Source: Stentor roeselii
Lineage: Eukaryota > Ciliophora > Heterotrichea > Heterotrichida > Stentoridae
DNA length: 64,000 bases
NCBI GenBank assembly: GCA_006503475.1
Contig: RSEH01000093.1
Location: 62,001-126,000 of the forward strand
Direction: 5' to 3'
Below, in pieces: positions 63,333 through 64,000 of the stretch. The notes under the pieces are model-generated. The model was not told the DNA's origin and did no database searches. It worked only from the letters and a program-made list of their open reading frames with translations. Position 1 is the stretch's first letter; every line of letters begins with the position of its first letter. The position numbers and the translations under genes are program-made.

Positions 63333-64000
63333 ATGAGTTCTGAAAACTTCTCAAAGCTCAGATTCACCAACAGTAAAGACTTGGAAAGCATCGAAGAAGA
63401 AACTGAGCCTTGCTCCAGTATTCTTGACATGCCAGAATTTTCTCCATTCTCGGAAGACCTTCTCGATCAACTCGCTCCAGTCCTGCCAGAGGCTGTGCAA
63501 GAGACTCAAAGCCTTTCAAGGCCTCAAAGTTACCGAGCAGCACGAGCGATAAACATTCAAATGACGAGCGACTTCATCAAAACGATTCAAGTGGCTTACG
63601 AGAACTTCTGGGAGGCGATAGAGAAGAACTTGCAAGAAGAAGTCAAAGCGTTTTTAGACATTCCTGACTTGGACATCAACGCGACTGGGCTGAACAAATG
63701 GACAGCTTTGCATATCGCAGCTTCTAAAGGGTATAAACCGATGACAGCCTTGCTGCTATCACGAGAAAGCAATGTAAATGCGAAAACGTCGATGAACCGA
63801 ACAGCGCTTCACTTATCCTGCATTCACAACCATTTAAAAGTAGTAAAACTGCTTGTGAGACACAAATGTGAATTAAACCTTCAGGATAATGATGATAACA
63901 CAGCCTTGCATTACGCGGCAAGTCTGGGTTTTGAGGACATTGTAGAGTTTTTACTGCAAAATGGAGCACAAGTTAATATTTTTAACAATTTAAAACGCAC
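63333..64000 (+). CDS. Ankyrin-repeat protein, partial
   Basis: The reading frame starts at the ATG at 63333 (MSSENFSKLRFTNSKDLESI) and is still open at the window end (222 complete codons). From about residue 110 it has ankyrin repeats: NKWTALHIAASKGYKPMTAL, MNRTALHLSCIHNHLKVVKL and DDNTALHYAASLGFEDIVEF. The N-terminal 100 residues are Ser/Glu-rich with no domain. The protein continues beyond the window, so other domains (for example kinase or channel) cannot be excluded. Confidence 0.85.
   Translation, partial: MSSENFSKLRFTNSKDLESIEEETEPCSSILDMPEFSPFSEDLLDQLAPVLPEAVQETQSLSRPQSYRAARAINIQMTSDFIKTIQVAYENFWEAIEKNLQEEVKAFLDIPDLDINATGLNKWTALHIAASKGYKPMTALLLSRESNVNAKTSMNRTALHLSCIHNHLKVVKLLVRHKCELNLQDNDDNTALHYAASLGFEDIVEFLLQNGAQVNIFNNLKR

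Noticed and set aside
1-64000. CRISPR arrays, integrated viruses, insertion sequences, rRNA or tRNA genes
   Set aside because: No spaced direct repeats, transposase or capsid motifs, rRNA cores or tRNA B-box patterns were seen.

Overview
The window looks like macronuclear DNA from a heterotrich ciliate, most likely Stentor or a close relative. (1) It is AT-rich and very gene-dense: about 43 protein genes in 64 kb, with neighbours often 2 to 60 bases apart. (2) Full-length domain proteins read in the standard code. TAA and TAG are not read as Gln, which argues against Paramecium or Tetrahymena codes. TGA ends several genes and does not interrupt domains, which argues against the Blepharisma-type UGA=Trp code. 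(3) Two genes become complete only when introns of exactly 15 bases (GT...AG) are removed; this size is a known heterotrich hallmark. (4) The gene content is ciliate-like: a guanylyl cyclase fused to a P-type ATPase-like module, calcium-dependent protein kinases, a fused double PPi-type phosphofructokinase, and ciliary coiled-coil proteins.

Layout. 1-10 kb holds a CAMK-like kinase, a TPR protein, a C2H2 zinc-finger protein, a thiolase that has lost its catalytic residues, a BET-like protein, a small secreted PSI-like protein, a coiled-coil protein, a VPS9-like protein, NF-YB and a three-exon OXR1 (LysM plus TLDc). 10-20 kb holds a large type I surface protein, a short-chain dehydrogenase, an outer-arm-docking-type coiled coil, a 1.6 kb stretch with no gene found, and a repeat protein. 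20-34 kb holds a three-exon CFAP97-like gene, a coiled-coil protein, TXNDC17, C1D, a multi-pass membrane protein, a CDPK, hormone-sensitive lipase, two linked coiled-coil genes (one docking-complex-like), a helix-turn-helix-like protein and a candidate structured ncRNA. 34-42 kb holds an ACOT13-like thioesterase divergent from an SK-like potassium channel, a 1029-residue coiled coil, a PP2C phosphatase and an NlpC/P60-like protein. 42-64 kb holds the cyclase, PRPF4, a large TPR protein, importin alpha, an NCKX-like membrane protein, the double phosphofructokinase, a second CDPK, a TPR/RRM-like protein, a GAF-domain protein and a partial ankyrin protein.

Together the genes cover calcium and cyclic-nucleotide signalling (two CDPKs, the cyclase, an SK-like channel, an exchanger-like protein, PP2C), cilium structure, RNA and chromatin housekeeping, and lipid metabolism. 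There is no sign of operons, CRISPR arrays, viral elements, tRNA genes or telomeres.

The signals most worth following are the 15-base introns that hide or split genes, the pseudoenzyme thiolase, the candidate ncRNA at 33.13-33.31 kb, start codons embedded in TATAAATG (including two divergent starts 5 bases apart), and an orientation-linked strand-composition asymmetry that also resets inside long genes. Homology calls are from reading motifs by eye; no database search was run.
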